Positions 13,801 through 23,721 of a DNA stretch of 64,000 nucleotides are shown piece after piece. Each line of letters begins with the position of its first letter. Position 1 is the stretch's first letter. Origin of the DNA: Mesotaenium endlicherianum (taxonomy: Eukaryota; Streptophyta; Zygnematophyceae; Zygnematales; Mesotaeniaceae); NCBI GenBank assembly GCA_009602735.1, contig WELA01003775.1:549021-613020 (forward strand), read 5' to 3'. The notes under the pieces were generated by a model. The model was not told the origin of the DNA. It saw only the letters and a list, made by a program, of their open reading frames with translations, and searched no databases. Both the position numbers and the translations under genes were made by a program.

Positions 13801-14495
13801 ACTTCTTGTATCTCCTTGGGAACAAGGCTGCCTTCTTGGCTCTCGATGTCTTTCTTGATGTCTTTTGGCGTGATCAAGGCCAAAAAAAGCTCGTGTCCCT
13901 TCCTCACAAGTCTCTTGAGTTGGAGGACGGACAATAGTATCTCGTGTGCCGGCTTCTTGATGTCTTGGGTCTGGATATTCTGGATTGCGCGCAAAATACA
14001 GATTCTTAAAGTAATGTTATTTTTGATCTTGATAGTACCGTCCCTCCAATCAGCTTGAGGGTTTTGCTTGGTCAACCAAGGCGTCCCTAGGATGACGTTG
14101 TACTTGCCCAAATGCATGGGGGAAAACACTACTCTATCCTTGAAGGACTTGATAGAGAGTGACAAGGGGTACGTCTTCTTGGAAGGGGTAGTATCGGAGA
14201 ATCCGTCGGGTATCATAATCTCCTCGTCGTGGTTAAGAATTCGCATAGTAATGCCGTGCTTGGTGGCAAAATCTGCAGCAATGAAGTTGCTTTGAGCTCC
14301 GCTATCCATCAAGATGTGGACCTTCTCTCCTCCAAGGCAACCTCTCAAACTCATTGGGGTTGGAACGTCGTCTTCAACGGGGGTCTCCACCTCACTTGGC
14401 TTGTTGTCTTCTCGTGAAGTGGGTCTCGGGGTGGTAGGCTCCTGGCCTACCGGCGCTGTCCGCTTTTTGACAACTTTTGGGACATGAGAGTGCAC
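10885..14495 (-). pseudogene. A1 pol, broken
   Basis: The pieces in minus-strand order are protease (14495-13635; DSGAQSNF active site), RT (13579-13088; YRALNK, then IIDDIL where intact family A has FIDDIL), RNase H (12876-12460), integrase with HHCC and D,D,E region (12367-11525), the integrase C-terminal part (11837-11106) and the chromodomain (11109-10885; [13 protein letters not shown]). They sit in different frames separated by stops, so no complete polyprotein is encoded. Close identity to the pol of A marks it as an older copy of the same family. Confidence 0.92.
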
Positions 14496-15639
14496 GATGG
14501 CCCTTTTCCTTACAATAAAAGCATAGTCCAGCCTCTTTTTCAGCCGGGGAGAGTCTTGCTTTCACTCCTTGCTGTTTTCTTGCATCATAAGTGTCATTGG
14601 AGGATCTTCCACTCTTCCAAGCAGCCGCAGGATCCCTTCTAATAACTCCAATTTCCATGGGTGTGGGTCCAGATTCGGATGTGGAAGGGGCTGCATACAC
14701 CCGCGTCGTCGGTGCCCAAAAAGATGAAGGCACGGAGTGCTTGAAATCCAAGGTATCCACCTTCTGAGCCACTTCAATAATCTTTGAAAAGTTTGTCAAG
14801 TCGCGTAATACCACTTCTTTTGCCACCTTGGGCTTGATGCCAGTCACATAACGATCAATCTTCTCCTCGAGCGACTTGTTGGGGATCTCCAGAGTGAGGT
14901 CATGAGATCTGGATGTATATTCTTGAACGGACGTTGTTTGCTTGAGATGGCGAAGCTTTTCTCGTGCAATTTTCTCCGCATTGATGAGCATGAATTGCTT
15001 CTGGAGGACTTCACGAAAATCCACCCATCTTGCATATGATGGTGGGGGCTCTTGGCCGGGTACAGGATGCGCCACAGCTTGATATATAGCCGCTTGATAG
15101 TTATGCCACCATGATGTTGCTGCTCGTCTGAGCAAGGTAACAGCAAAAGGGACGTAGTCCTCCTCGGGTACTTCAAGGAATGTGAGGTACGTCTCCACTT
15201 GGTAGAGCCACAAATTCGGTTTGGCTCCTCTTCCGATATTGAAAGTGTATGGTTTGCCGGGCTTGATGAGTTTACTAGCTCATGTAGGCTCTTGTGGAGG
15301 CGCTTGAGCTGAGGCTGGATTTTGAGCGTTGCTTGCAATAGGGGCAACCATGGCAGCCATAGCTTCTCTTGACGCTTTTATAGTTGCTTCATAGGTGGCC
15401 AAGCCCACTTGGTTGTGGACAATCATTAGGAAGGCTGCCCACTCATTCGCAGGAACTCCTTGTGGTAAGGTCAACTTTGCTATAGCGGCTGCCACGAGAT
15501 TTGACGGTGCTCCTCCTTTTGGTGCTTCTTGTTGTTGCAGATTTTCTTGAGTGGGCTCTCCCATCGGCACTAGAGGAGGGTCTCTTGGAGAGGAAGGACT
15601 TCCTTCGAAAGCTTGCTGTTGGTCTTGAGGATCGGCCAT
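14392..15639 (-). pseudogene. A1 gag, broken
   Basis: Gag starts with [13 protein letters not shown], as in A, and is split by a frame break near 15213-15280. The second part carries the capsid-like region and the CCHC zinc knuckle [14 protein letters not shown]. The stretch corresponding to the slippery site of A has been altered: the heptamer reads A AAA AGC, and one A is missing slightly upstream. Frameshift expression is therefore probably lost. The proline/glutamine segment duplicated in A is single here. Confidence 0.9.
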
Positions 15640-15662
15640 CTTCTTGTGCTACCAAGTACCTA

Positions 15663-15675
15663 GCTCCGATACCAC
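15663..15675 (-). promoter_or_regulatory. A1 primer-binding site
   Basis: On the minus strand this reads TGGTATCGGAGC, one base after the LTR end. It differs at one position from the common plant initiator-Met primer-binding site TGGTATCAGAGC. Families A and B in this window carry the same variant and family C a near match. Confidence 0.85.
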
Positions 15676-15759
15676 TGTAGTGAAACAGATAGATAAAGTA
15701 CTTAGTAAAATAGAATACTTTATGTATTCAAGACAAGGATCTTTGAACACAAGTGGTAG
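15676..15759 (-). repeat. A1 5' LTR, truncated
   Basis: Only the 3'-terminal 84 bp of the LTR remain, including the terminal hairpin (AGATAAAGTA paired with a TACTTTAT-type arm). It stops abruptly at the first base of B1. The remaining 419 bp are absent on the far side of B1, so this is not a simple insertion. Confidence 0.9.
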
Positions 15760-16479
15760 TGTAATGAATCAGTATATTAGTGGATATAATATTCATTTAA
15801 ATGTAATAGTTAATTAAGTTCAGCCTGCTGAACTTTAGTTAATAGTCAGTCTGCTGGACTTTACATAATTATCAGTTTGCTGACTCAGTCGAAAGCAACA
15901 GGCTGAAAGTCCATATAAGTCAGCTTGCTGACACATTCTTTGACAGCAAGCTGACTTCCGTACTCGGTAGCAGCGAACTGCCTTGATATGCATCTAAGTG
16001 CGATATGCTAGATGAATAGCCAGATGACATCCCTATGATGGATGGCTATTCGGGATGATGGGAGATGGCGGTGGATTTGGTTAACCGAGGTCCTACCAAC
16101 GTGGTTAACTCCCGGGTAGGCGGTGCCATCGCACTGACCGTTGAACAGTAAACTCATTCCATGTACATATGCTAGGCATTGCTCTCGAGTTCGGCATTCG
16201 GAAACGAGGCCAACTCTCTTGTACAGCTTACTGAGAGAGATCTGAATCCAAGGCGAGAAGCCATTGATACGCACTGTCTTCTAACCTTGCTTATGTATGA
16301 GTTTACTGATTTGCATCATTGATGCTAGTTTACTCGCATTTGACTTACGAGTATTATTCCCTGCTAGTGTATTGTCCTTTGCCGTTTAACTAGTTAACGG
16401 AAATACCATAAAGATTACTTGCTGATATAAAGATCTTTATTAATTGTTAATCGCCTATTTGGTAAGTCGATTCATTTCA
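15760..16479 (+). repeat. B1 5' LTR
   Basis: This 720-bp LTR runs from TGTAATGAATCAG to CATTTCA. The U3 part contains several dyads of the form TCAGC-NN-GCTGA, such as TTCAGCCTGCTGAA near 15820 and GTCAGCTTGCTGAC near 15920. A TATA-like ATATAAAG lies at 16425-16432, close to the LTR end, and is only a candidate promoter. Confidence 0.95.
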
Positions 16480-16480
16480 G

Positions 16481-16492
16481 TGGTATCGGAGC
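16481..16492 (+). promoter_or_regulatory. B1 primer-binding site
   Basis: TGGTATCGGAGC starts two bases after the LTR end. It resembles the plant initiator-Met tRNA primer-binding site with A to G at one position. Confidence 0.88.
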
Positions 16493-16513
16493 AGTTATCA
16501 CAGTCTTCTTTGT

Positions 16514-17992
16514 ATGGTAAGGACAAGGTCTCAAACTAGCAACTCCCGAGACATGGAGAACCAGGATAACGAGAATGTCGAAAACCAGGCGGAAAGCCAT
16601 GTAGCGGGAAACCGTACCTATTCGGAAGCAGTAGCGGATACTGCAGCTAGGGAGGCTGCAGATGAGGCAGCTGCTATTGCCTCAGTCGCAGCTCAGCAAG
16701 CTGAGGAGGAGATAGCCAGACTAGAAGCTGAACAAGTAGCAAAGGCCGCTGAAGATATACAAAGGAGGGAAGGACAGCCAGCTGACGAGCGCACTGTTGA
16801 AGAACTTATGGCATCAAGGGCCAATGTTCTGAACCCACCTCCTGCCGTACAACTCAATGTACCCCTAGGTCAAATACGTGACCGGCTGAATGCGGCAGGA
16901 ATTGCTGCTGCAGGAGCAAGAGGGATTGTTGAGGACACTACTCAGCGAGTAGATGCCAATGCTGCTGCTGCATTTGCTAATCTACCACCCCAAAATGTAG
17001 ACTTGGGAGCATTGTTCGTTCAGATGCAGTCGCAAATGGCGACCATGTATCAGTCCCAGCAGGAGGACAAAAGAATCATAATGTCCCTACTCCGGGACAG
17101 AGACCAACTGGGGTCTCACACCACTAGTGGTGGTGGCCGAGGGCCTAGTAAGCCCAAGCCGAAACCTCCCCAGGACTATGATCCTGAGGGAAACAGAAAA
17201 TATTACCTGATCAAGTTTCTCGCGGATGTTGAGCAGTGGCTGGAGAACTACCCAGAACTGCAAGATTACGAGAAGGTCAGGCACACCGGTGCGCTACTGA
17301 AAGGCAGTGCCGCAGACTGGTGGCTTTACTGGAAGGAAGAGCGTAAGGCTCGGCAACTCGGTGACCCTACGTGGGTAGAGTTTGTCGAGAAGTTGCATGA
17401 GAAGTTTGATGTCATCAACCAGCAGGAGAAAGCTATCTATGCGATGATCTCCCTGACACTGAAGCAGACCACTTCAGTTGCTGAGTTTGCTCAAAAGTTC
17501 CAAGAGAACATGATGAAGCAGCCTGATTTGCCAGAACGGTATAGGATAGCATACTTCAGGTATGGCTTGAAATCCGAGGTCTCTGGTCATTTTGCTGAGA
17601 AAAAGTATGAGAAACTGGCTGACTTGATCCAGGATGCTGACGCCTGGGATCAGCAGCAGTTCAATCACAAGCGCCAGAGTAACGCTTTGGTGTCTAAGAT
17701 TGTCAAAAAGCCCCACGGTTCCTACAATGCAGTTGAAGGAGACCAGGCTGAGGATAATCAGGGTGATGAATATGAGTATGAGTACAATGCTATTCAGTCT
17801 AGAGGTAGAGGTGGTCCCTCTCGAGGTGGCTATGGAAGGGGTGGTGGTAGGACTAAGCCGAGACCAGCCTCAGCAAAATCTACTTGCTACCATTGTCAGC
17901 AGAAAGGCCACTACAGAGAACAGTGTCCGGTCAAGCACCTGCCTAAGGTCGAGAGAAAAGACCAGCCTTTAAAAGACAGCAACAGTCAGTAA
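16514..17992 (+). CDS. gag: B1 Gag polyprotein
   Basis: The 492-residue protein forms the cytoplasmic particle that packages element RNA. The start (MVRTRSQTS) lies 34 bases after the LTR; a second in-frame ATG lies at 16553. Residues about 50-110 are Ala/Glu-rich and probably helical. Residues about 230-390 form a retrotransposon capsid-like region ([35 protein letters not shown]). A Gly/Arg-rich stretch precedes one CCHC knuckle, [14 protein letters not shown], near residue 458, for RNA binding. The stop lies in the loop of a stem-loop just after a slippery heptamer, and pol follows in the -1 frame. B2 carries a decayed homologue. Confidence 0.95.
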   Translation: MVRTRSQTSNSRDMENQDNENVENQAESHVAGNRTYSEAVADTAAREAADEAAAIASVAAQQAEEEIARLEAEQVAKAAEDIQRREGQPADERTVEELMASRANVLNPPPAVQLNVPLGQIRDRLNAAGIAAAGARGIVEDTTQRVDANAAAAFANLPPQNVDLGALFVQMQSQMATMYQSQQEDKRIIMSLLRDRDQLGSHTTSGGGRGPSKPKPKPPQDYDPEGNRKYYLIKFLADVEQWLENYPELQDYEKVRHTGALLKGSAADWWLYWKEERKARQLGDPTWVEFVEKLHEKFDVINQQEKAIYAMISLTLKQTTSVAEFAQKFQENMMKQPDLPERYRIAYFRYGLKSEVSGHFAEKKYEKLADLIQDADAWDQQQFNHKRQSNALVSKIVKKPHGSYNAVEGDQAEDNQGDEYEYEYNAIQSRGRGGPSRGGYGRGGGRTKPRPASAKSTCYHCQQKGHYREQCPVKHLPKVERKDQPLKDSNSQ

Positions 17993-18009
17993 TCCAGTCT
18001 ACTGACTGT
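17968..18009 (+). promoter_or_regulatory. Putative -1 ribosomal frameshift signal, B1 gag/pol
   Basis: In the gag frame the codons CCT TTA AAA create the heptamer T TTA AAA (17968-17974), which fits the canonical X XXY YYZ rule. A 7-nt spacer follows, then a perfect 8-bp stem (ACAGTCAG 17982-17989 with CTGACTGT 18002-18009) closing a 12-nt loop that contains the gag stop TAA. Slipping back one base after AAA enters the pol frame, which is open from 17947. Site, spacing and stem all match known -1 frameshift signals; activity is inferred. Confidence 0.82.
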
Positions 18010-18060
18010 GAGGATGCTAGAGATAGTGAGTCGTCACTAGCTGCCCTCGTAGCAGGTATT

Positions 18061-21000
18061 ATGGGTCCTGCTGAACTGGATTCACTATGCATGCCTGACA
18101 ACCAGATAAAGGAGACCATCAGCAATATAGACGTCCAGAGAGTGCACACTCTGGATGCTCTTGTTCCACCTGATGTCCAACATTTCTTTGCTACGTCAGG
18201 AGAACAATGCGAAAGTCAGGAAAAGACAGTCCCCCCTATCCTACTGCATTGCATGATTGCAGGTAGGAAGGTGAGGGCATTTGTTGACGGAGGGGCGTCA
18301 CATACTTTTATCCACAAGGACTTAGTTAAGCGGCTAAGGCTGCCTACTGTCACCCAAGGGAATAGAAAAATATTCCTTGGAGATGCCTCAAGTATCCCGG
18401 GAGGAGTTATAACCAAGCCTATTGAGGTCCAGTTAGGTTCTGGCATTGCAGTTCTAACTGAAACGCTTACATTTGAGGTACTCAACACTGGCTTTTATGA
18501 TCTCGTGCTAGGCAGGTCCTGGCTTAATAGACATCAAGCTGAAGTGTGTTGGAGCAGAGGTACAGTTAAAGTGAGAGGAGCCAGTGATGGGCAGACTGAC
18601 TTGGCACCCACCAGTGCTCTTCCTCTTGTCCTGTGTGGATGGCAAATGAAGGAAAAGAAGAGGCTTCCAGAAGGATGCAAGTTGCTGAATGCAATGGAGT
18701 TCGTCAAAAGCTGGAACCAGAAGGAAGACAGAATGTTCTGTCTGCTGCTAAGAGAGGTACCTCCTCAACCTGAAGAAGTGGTTGAGAAAAAGGTACACCC
18801 TCCGGAACACCCTACTGCTGCAAACATTGTTGCTCAGTACACGGATGTGTTTAATATGCCTCCAGGACTACCCCCTAAGCGGGAAGTAGATCATAGGATT
18901 GATTTATTACCTGGTAGCCAGCCACCCTGGCAACGCACGTATGGCTTGTCTTATTTGGAGAGTGAGGAGTTGAAAACACAGATTGCAGAGCTGGAGGAAA
19001 ATGGTTACATTTCTCCCAGTAAATCACCGTACGGCGCACCTATCCTATTTGTTAAGAAAAAGGATGGCAGTATGCGGATGTGTGTGGATTACAGAGCCCT
19101 GAACAGAATTACAGTAAAGAACAAGTATGCTTTACCCAGAATCGAGGACTTGCTTGATACCCTGTCTGGCGCTAAGGTGTTCAGTAAGATAGATCTCAAG
19201 AGTGGTTATCATCAAATCAGAATTGCTGAGGGGGATGAACACAAGACTGCTTTCCGCACACGTTATGGACACTATGAGTTCAACGTGATGCCATTTGGAC
19301 TGACTAATGCTCCTGCTACCTTTATGGGTGCTATGAATGACATTTTCAGACCTTATTTGGATAAGTTTGTGCAAGTTTTCCTGGATGATATTTTAATTTT
19401 CTCTAAAGATGAAGCTCAGCACACTGAACACTTAAAGAAAGTGCTGGACACTCTGCGGAAAAATCACTTGTATGCTAAAATGAGCAAGTGTGATTTCTTT
19501 AAGGAAAGTATTGAATTCTTAGGCCACGTTGTCAGTAAAGAGGGCATCAGTGTGGATCCTAAGAAAGTCCAGACCATAAGGGACTGGCCAGTACCACAGT
19601 CTGTCTCTGAAGTTAGATCCTTCCTCGGGTTGGCTAACTACTATAGGAGATTTATTGAGAATTATTCCACAAAGGCCAGTAAACTGACTGACCTTACTAA
19701 GAAAGACATCGGGTATGTGTGGGGGGAAGAGCAGCAGGCTGCCTTCCAGACCCTTAAAGATGCCCTTTGTTCTGCCCCAGTGCTAGCCGTGTATGACCCC
19801 AGCAAACCGGTGCAGGTGGTTACTGATGCCTCTGATTTTGCCATGGGTGCTATTTTGTTGCAGCCTGCTGACAAAACCACAAAGGATGGTAAGGTACGGC
19901 AGGAGTGGCATCCTGTGTTGTATGAGTCTATGAAATTTAATCCAGCGGAGATTAATTACTCAGTGCATGATAAAGAGCTGCTAGCTATCATTCATGTACT
20001 CAAACAGTGGAGAGCATACTTACATGGTAAAGCTTTTAAGGTGATTACAGATCATCTAGCTCTGACCCACTTTCAGAAGAAGTCCAAGCTGTCGAGGAGG
20101 GAGAACCGCTGGAGCCAGATGCTGGAGCAGTTCCAAGTCCAGATCGACTACAAACCAGGGAAGTTGAATCCTGCTGATGCACTCTCTAGAAGACCTGACT
20201 TGCAAGAAAGGAACTTTAGTCAGCATGCTGTAGATAAAGTCCTGTGTGCACTCACTTCACTAAAGGTGAAAAAGTCCTTCCTTGAACAACTTAGGAAAGC
20301 CTACCTTTCTGACCCAACATTTGAGCCCAGCCCCACTACTGGTATGTGTCGTGCTACCGCACTCGGGTATAAGCTCAAGGGAGGGGTCTGGGTGACTGAA
20401 ACCACTTCAGGCAGGCTGAAGCTGGTCATTCCTAATAATTTGGAAATAAGGTCTCTCTTACTGAGTCAAGCTCATGACAGTCTCCTGGGTGGACATTTGG
20501 GGCAGGCCAAAACTGTTGGCAAACTGGCAAAACATTATCATTGGGAGGGGTTACCCCGGGAGGTCTTGAAATATGTCAAGTCCTGTGACCAGTGTCAGAG
20601 AAATAAGTCTCGGCACACACCACCCGGAGGTCTCTTGCAACCGCTACCCATCCCAGCGGGACGCTGGGAAACTATATCCATGGACTGGGTGGTCTCACTA
20701 CCAAGAACTGCCAACGGGCATGATTCAATACTGGTAGTCGTGGATAAACTGACAAAAATGGTCATTTTTATCCCCACAACTGTCAAAGTGACTGCACTCG
20801 AAACAGCGAGACAGTTTTACAACCATGTAGTATGCCAACATGGGCTCCCTTCTAATATCATCTCAGACAGAGACTCAAAATTCACCTCTAAGTTCTGGAG
20901 AGCTTTAATGGGGTTAATGGGAGTCAAACAGCTGCTCAGCACAGCAAACCACCCTCAGACTGATGGGCAGACTGAAAGAACTAACCGAGTTCTGCAGGAG

Positions 21001-21777
21001 GTGCTGAGAGCATATATTAACCAAAAACAAGATAATTGGGATGACCTGTTGCCTCAAATTCAGTTTGCGGTCAACAGTGCGGTGCACGCGTCAACGGGCA
21101 AAACTCCTTTTGAACTCAGCCTGGGTAGAGTCCCTAAGTCTCCTCTAGATGTGCTAGGGGAATCTTTAACTCACCCTGAAGGGATTGACAACCCGGTCTC
21201 CCTCCAGTTAACTCAGGAGTTTGCTGACACCCTGTCAGAAGTCCAACGAAACTTGCACACGGCCCAAGAAAACCAACAAAAATACGCTAATCAACACCGT
21301 CGGGAACTGACATTTTCCAAGGGGGATTTAGTCAAACTGCATTCTCAGCACCTGTACCTCCCTGGTGTGGTCAAGAAAAAGCTTGGCCCTGTCTGGGTCG
21401 GTCCATATTCGGTGGTCCGTCGTGTCGGTCAGAATGCTTACAAACTGAACATGTCAGCTGAATACAAGGGGCACCCGGTCTTTAATGTCTCCTTCCTGGA
21501 ACCGTACATCAAAGGTGATACACTGTTCACAGGTCGGTTCCCTGTCCAACCGGGACCGGTCCCCGCTGTCCGGGACGGCGACCCTGAGGAATATGAGGTC
21601 GATGAGATTTTAGACGCTCGCTCGGTCCGTCGATCGTCTAAATATGTCATGAAATACCTCATTCGATGGAAGGGTTACGATGCCTCTGGGGACACTTGGG
21701 AGTTTAAGGACCACTTGACCAATGCCAAAGGGGCGTTGACACGGTTCCACCTTCGGGCCGCTGGAGTCCCTCCATAA
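18061..21777 (+). CDS. pol: B1 Pol polyprotein (PR-RT-RH-INT-chromodomain)
   Basis: The 1,238-residue count starts at the first ATG; the true N-terminus is probably a Gag-Pol fusion beginning near 17975. Domains in order are protease near residue 76 with DGGASH (Gly where Ser or Thr is usual), RT from about 290 with FLDDIL near 440, RNase H with [12 protein letters not shown] near 588, and integrase HHCC at about 800-846 (HDSLLGGH and CDQC). The catalytic D,D,E lie near 875 (SMDW), 935 (SDRDSKF) and 970 (DGQTE). A chromodomain follows at about 1174-1220 ([24 protein letters not shown]), which in chromoviruses directs integration to particular chromatin. No internal stop is present. Confidence 0.95.
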   Translation: MGPAELDSLCMPDNQIKETISNIDVQRVHTLDALVPPDVQHFFATSGEQCESQEKTVPPILLHCMIAGRKVRAFVDGGASHTFIHKDLVKRLRLPTVTQGNRKIFLGDASSIPGGVITKPIEVQLGSGIAVLTETLTFEVLNTGFYDLVLGRSWLNRHQAEVCWSRGTVKVRGASDGQTDLAPTSALPLVLCGWQMKEKKRLPEGCKLLNAMEFVKSWNQKEDRMFCLLLREVPPQPEEVVEKKVHPPEHPTAANIVAQYTDVFNMPPGLPPKREVDHRIDLLPGSQPPWQRTYGLSYLESEELKTQIAELEENGYISPSKSPYGAPILFVKKKDGSMRMCVDYRALNRITVKNKYALPRIEDLLDTLSGAKVFSKIDLKSGYHQIRIAEGDEHKTAFRTRYGHYEFNVMPFGLTNAPATFMGAMNDIFRPYLDKFVQVFLDDILIFSKDEAQHTEHLKKVLDTLRKNHLYAKMSKCDFFKESIEFLGHVVSKEGISVDPKKVQTIRDWPVPQSVSEVRSFLGLANYYRRFIENYSTKASKLTDLTKKDIGYVWGEEQQAAFQTLKDALCSAPVLAVYDPSKPVQVVTDASDFAMGAILLQPADKTTKDGKVRQEWHPVLYESMKFNPAEINYSVHDKELLAIIHVLKQWRAYLHGKAFKVITDHLALTHFQKKSKLSRRENRWSQMLEQFQVQIDYKPGKLNPADALSRRPDLQERNFSQHAVDKVLCALTSLKVKKSFLEQLRKAYLSDPTFEPSPTTGMCRATALGYKLKGGVWVTETTSGRLKLVIPNNLEIRSLLLSQAHDSLLGGHLGQAKTVGKLAKHYHWEGLPREVLKYVKSCDQCQRNKSRHTPPGGLLQPLPIPAGRWETISMDWVVSLPRTANGHDSILVVVDKLTKMVIFIPTTVKVTALETARQFYNHVVCQHGLPSNIISDRDSKFTSKFWRALMGLMGVKQLLSTANHPQTDGQTERTNRVLQEVLRAYINQKQDNWDDLLPQIQFAVNSAVHASTGKTPFELSLGRVPKSPLDVLGESLTHPEGIDNPVSLQLTQEFADTLSEVQRNLHTAQENQQKYANQHRRELTFSKGDLVKLHSQHLYLPGVVKKKLGPVWVGPYSVVRRVGQNAYKLNMSAEYKGHPVFNVSFLEPYIKGDTLFTGRFPVQPGPVPAVRDGDPEEYEVDEILDARSVRRSSKYVMKYLIRWKGYDASGDTWEFKDHLTNAKGALTRFHLRAAGVPP

Positions 21778-22044
21778 CTGTCATTTCAGTTGACACGGGA
21801 AGGTGACAGGCGGTCCTGTCTCCATTTAAGTTGGAGGGGAAAATATATGACAGTTAGTGAGCGAGAGCGATAAAAACACACTCATACGTTTATGTGTAGC
21901 GCATCGCAACTACGTCAACTTTTAGCAATCATCCTGTAAGGTAAACAGCAGCGAAGCCACTATACTAAATACTAACATACTTCCTGCAATCCCTATGACA
22001 AAGGTCCATATCCTACTAACTTGTGCCCTGGTTACATGTGCAGG
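21778..22044 (+). other. B1 pol-ORF3 spacer with hairpin, PPT-like copy and possible splice sites
   Basis: The spacer holds a small hairpin right after the pol stop (GACAGG 21805-21810 with CCTGTC 21815-21820). It also holds TTAAGTTGGAGGG (21826-21838), identical to the PPT segment at 23820-23832. A donor-like AAG|GTAAAC (intron start 21941) and an acceptor-like ATGTGCAG (ending 22043) lie one base before the ORF3 start at 22045. Splicing is only an inference. A TATA-like GATAAAAAC near 21868 could alternatively act as an internal promoter. Confidence 0.45.
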
Positions 22045-23721
22045 ATGGCGCCCACCACACAAAAGGAGGACAGAAAGCGCAAGGCAGAAGAAGCCAGGAG
22101 GACAATGGAGCAATACCAGAAGGAGCTGGCGGCGACGTCCCTCACCAGGAGAGAACAAGAAAGGGTCCGCAAACAACAAGAGGCGGCAGAAGAGGCACAG
22201 AGGAAGAAGGATCAGGAAGCGGAAAACCTCAGGAAGGCTGAGGAGGAGAGACAGAAGAAACAGCAAGAAGAAGCGGCAGCGGCAGAAGAGGAGAAAAGAA
22301 AAAAGATTGAAGCGGACAGACAGAAGAGCTTGGCCACTTACAGGTATACTGTGGTGGGTGGCCAAAACTTCGATAACCTGAAGGAAGCATTGCTGGCAGC
22401 CCAGGAGATCAACAGGCTGGAACAGACAACACTGCTACAGAAGGAAGGAGCTACAGCACTGGACAGGTACATCGAGACACACACCGGCGTGGTCCTTTAC
22501 GAAGATTATGCTAAGATGGTGGGCTATACAGCAGAGCAGGCCCGGTATCTCGCAGATGATTCAGAGGACAAGCCGGTCCCCATACCGGGAATAGTGGGAG
22601 ATCAGAGACTCATCCGGATGGTGAGCATGCGGCCCGATAGCTTTAAGGATACGGTATTCTACCTCACACTCCTGCCAGCTTACAATGAAGTTGAGAGAAG
22701 GAGCTGGGAGTACTTGGCCAGGGAAGCAGGACAGCAGATGTTCTCTCCCCACTGGTTCCCGTGTAAACTGAGGAAGGCTGAGCACGGACCCCAGTACTAC
22801 CAGCAGCCAACAGACTGGAGGTGGATGACCGTCACAAATAAGAAGCAGGAGTGTGACCGAGCCCAACCGGATGACTTCCACTATGGCCTAGACGGCTATC
22901 TCATCCTACCACCTCACATTGCCCCTTGGGACCCCAGGCTGAATGGATGCCTGAGCAATATGAATGCAGAGACCAAGGAACATAGGAGGAGGGGAAGAGA
23001 CTACTTCTCTAAGGGAAAGCATGCCTTTGTCAAATGGGCAAAGAATGCAGGCCGGATAGATATCAGTAGGCTGAAGGCCAAGCAACCTCCAGCGCGCCCT
23101 AAGAAAGGGAGGTCGGTAGACTACTCCATGTCTACTAGGGAGCAGGACGACTTAGTGGACGAGACCCCTACTCTCTCCGAGGAGGAGGATGAGGAGGATG
23201 AGGAAGAAGAACAAGGCAGAGGAGAAGCATCAGCAGCAGGTACTCAGGATACCCAGGGACAGGCAGTGGCACTTCCTAAAGAACCACGATCAGGTGTGTG
23301 GAATGTGATCCCCGTTATGGCGACAACTGGACCCCGCGCTCGCTCCCCCAGCCCACCTGCCCAAGCAGGGGAAGAAGCTGATCTGACTGTACTGGGCAGC
23401 AGACACAGACAGAAATCCCCAGAGGACAGGGGTGCCAGAAGAGGGACACGCGGGTGGGCCAGAGGTATGCCAGCCTCCCCCTCCGCTCAGGGGCATGTAC
23501 CTCTAGCCAATGTATTTCAGCATCCTACTGGAATGCCTGTCTATGTGGGAATCAACACCCAAATAGTTGAAGAGCAGGCCACCATCCTCCGTTCTCCTCG
23601 AGGGCCAACTTTAGAGCAAACAGGGTTCTTTAGAAGGCCAGCTGACAGACCTAGAGGGCTGTCCAGATCTAGGTCCAGATCTCCGTCCCCTGATCCTGAA
23701 GCCCCAGGAACCACCCCTTAA
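22045..23721 (+). CDS. B1 third ORF, unknown coiled-coil / RS-tailed protein
   Basis: I do not recognise this protein of about 558 residues. I chose the ATG giving MAPTTQKEDRKR; another in-frame ATG lies 9 bases upstream at 22036. Residues about 5-100 are an almost uninterrupted Lys/Glu/Gln/Ala-rich helix with coiled-coil character. Residues about 100-340 look globular, with many Tyr and Trp and motifs such as YRYTVVGGQNFDNL, HWFPCKL and DWRWMTV. An acidic run (EEEDEEDEEEEQ) lies near 385-400, and the C-terminus is Ser/Arg/Pro-rich (SRSRSRSPSPDP). There is no signal peptide or membrane segment, so it is not envelope-like. It lies inside the element, in the sense strand, between pol and the PPT. 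Confidence 0.8.
   Translation: MAPTTQKEDRKRKAEEARRTMEQYQKELAATSLTRREQERVRKQQEAAEEAQRKKDQEAENLRKAEEERQKKQQEEAAAAEEEKRKKIEADRQKSLATYRYTVVGGQNFDNLKEALLAAQEINRLEQTTLLQKEGATALDRYIETHTGVVLYEDYAKMVGYTAEQARYLADDSEDKPVPIPGIVGDQRLIRMVSMRPDSFKDTVFYLTLLPAYNEVERRSWEYLAREAGQQMFSPHWFPCKLRKAEHGPQYYQQPTDWRWMTVTNKKQECDRAQPDDFHYGLDGYLILPPHIAPWDPRLNGCLSNMNAETKEHRRRGRDYFSKGKHAFVKWAKNAGRIDISRLKAKQPPARPKKGRSVDYSMSTREQDDLVDETPTLSEEEDEEDEEEEQGRGEASAAGTQDTQGQAVALPKEPRSGVWNVIPVMATTGPRARSPSPPAQAGEEADLTVLGSRHRQKSPEDRGARRGTRGWARGMPASPSAQGHVPLANVFQHPTGMPVYVGINTQIVEEQATILRSPRGPTLEQTGFFRRPADRPRGLSRSRSRSPSPDPEAPGTTP

Larger units (their letters stand above)
9614..15759 (-). mobile_element. Chromovirus A1 (Ty3/gypsy), degenerate, 5'-truncated
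   Basis: This is a minus-strand copy of family A. It has a complete 3' LTR (9614-10116), a PPT, the gag-pol interior in pieces, a PBS (reverse complement at about 15663-15674) and only the last 84 bp of the 5' LTR (15676-15759), where element B1 begins. Domain order on the minus strand is Gag CCHC, protease DSGAQ, RT, RNase H, integrase, chromodomain, as in intact element A (25102-31781). Frameshifts and stops interrupt it throughout, so it is not autonomous. The missing LTR part is not found beyond B1, so no target-site duplication can be tested. Confidence 0.93.

Noticed and set aside
22021-22044. Upstream TTG start for the B1 third ORF
   Set aside because: A eukaryotic start at TTG is unlikely. 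ATG codons at 22036 and 22045 are available, and the latter gives the natural MAPTTQ start.
21922-22365. Antisense frame over the start of ORF3 (Leu/Phe-rich)
   Set aside because: It is the complement of the Lys/Glu-rich coiled-coil codons, which automatically yields a hydrophobic-looking frame.
22045-23721. ORF3 as an envelope gene
   Set aside because: Position 3' of pol would fit, but there is no signal peptide, membrane segment or Cys-rich ectodomain; the sequence is highly charged with an RS tail.
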